DNA from: a bacterium
Lineage (GTDB): Bacteria; Patescibacteriota; Minisyncoccia; CAIUEV01
Direction: 5' to 3'
Length of the DNA stretch: 34,118 bases
Assembly (NCBI GenBank): GCA_021779255.1
Contig: JAJYBC010000006.1
Coordinates: 1 to 34,118, forward strand
Part shown: positions 34,029 through 34,118 of the stretch, one piece after another
How positions within the stretch are numbered: the first letter of the stretch is position 1
Layout: every line of letters starts with the position of its first letter
The notes under the pieces: model-generated
Told to the model about the DNA's origin: nothing
The model's database searches: none
What the model saw: only the letters and a program-made list of their open reading frames with translations
Made by a program: the position numbers and the translations under genes

Positions 34029-34034
34029 CCTCCT
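34029..34034 (-). promoter_or_regulatory. Strong Shine-Dalgarno of the 33217-34020 gene
   Basis: On the minus strand AGGAGG lies 8 nt before the ATG. It is notable because most genes here have none. Confidence 0.75.
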
Positions 34035-34118
34035 TTTTCGAATTTTTAAATAACAAAATTTCTAAATTTGATTTAGAAGTTAATTTAGTACGTATTTTAA
34101 AAAAAATCAAAAATAGTC

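Overview
The window looks like a chromosomal segment of a small-genome, AT-rich bacterium, most likely of the Candidate Phyla Radiation (Patescibacteria, Parcubacteria-like). This lineage call is inference. It rests on the standard genetic code, mostly leaderless or Shine-Dalgarno-less housekeeping genes, envelope proteins with long Asn-rich linkers (a thrombospondin-type-3 protein and a coiled-coil lytic transglycosylase), a VirB2-like double-pilin protein, an archaeal-type ValRS, and many short GC-rich palindromic repeats. I see no rRNA, CRISPR array, transposase, integrase or phage structural gene.

Layout. 1-4.2 kb (+): a dCTP-deaminase-like protein, murA, a tandem pilin-like membrane protein and the site-2 protease rseP. 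4.2-6.0 kb (-): def and ftsA. 6.1-9.0 kb (+): cca and rfbB. 9.0-10.8 kb (-): two exported proteins. 10.8-11.2 kb: divergent tRNA-Tyr and tRNA-Ala, each leading into a protein gene (the thrombospondin-type-3 gene and valS). 13.7-16.6 kb (-): an accessory block of exported or membrane proteins including a SleB-like hydrolase. 16.7-18.8 kb: dus facing tRNA-Pro and yidC. 19.2-25.2 kb (+): gyrB, pcrA, an RNase H and an AmrS-like radical SAM enzyme. 25.5-28.4 kb (-): lytic transglycosylase, mraY and gatC. 28.5-31.9 kb (+): nucleotide-sugar dehydrogenase, a polyprenyl-phosphate glycosyltransferase and fmt. 32.1-34.0 kb: four unrecognised genes, of which the first three (+) form a cassette closed by terminators that face the fourth (-).

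Themes. Cell envelope and division (murA, mraY, ftsA, rseP, yidC, hydrolases, sugar genes) are interleaved with translation genes (def, fmt, gatC, cca, dus, valS, three tRNAs) and DNA maintenance (gyrB, pcrA, RNase H).

The most unusual signal is a family of three long hairpins (117-203, 841-929, 29849-29931). They share an almost identical GC-rich core of about 31 nt, but each has its own unrelated, perfect or near-perfect 25-33 bp stem. All are intergenic and upstream of genes. Other GC-rich palindromes are scattered through the window, and three of them sit in frame inside conserved genes (dus, the radical SAM gene and fmt). Further oddities are a tRNA-Pro that contains the stop codon of yidC, a duplicated tRNA-Ala 5' end with a palindrome-bearing insert, and a tRNA-Tyr with a C1-G72 pair.
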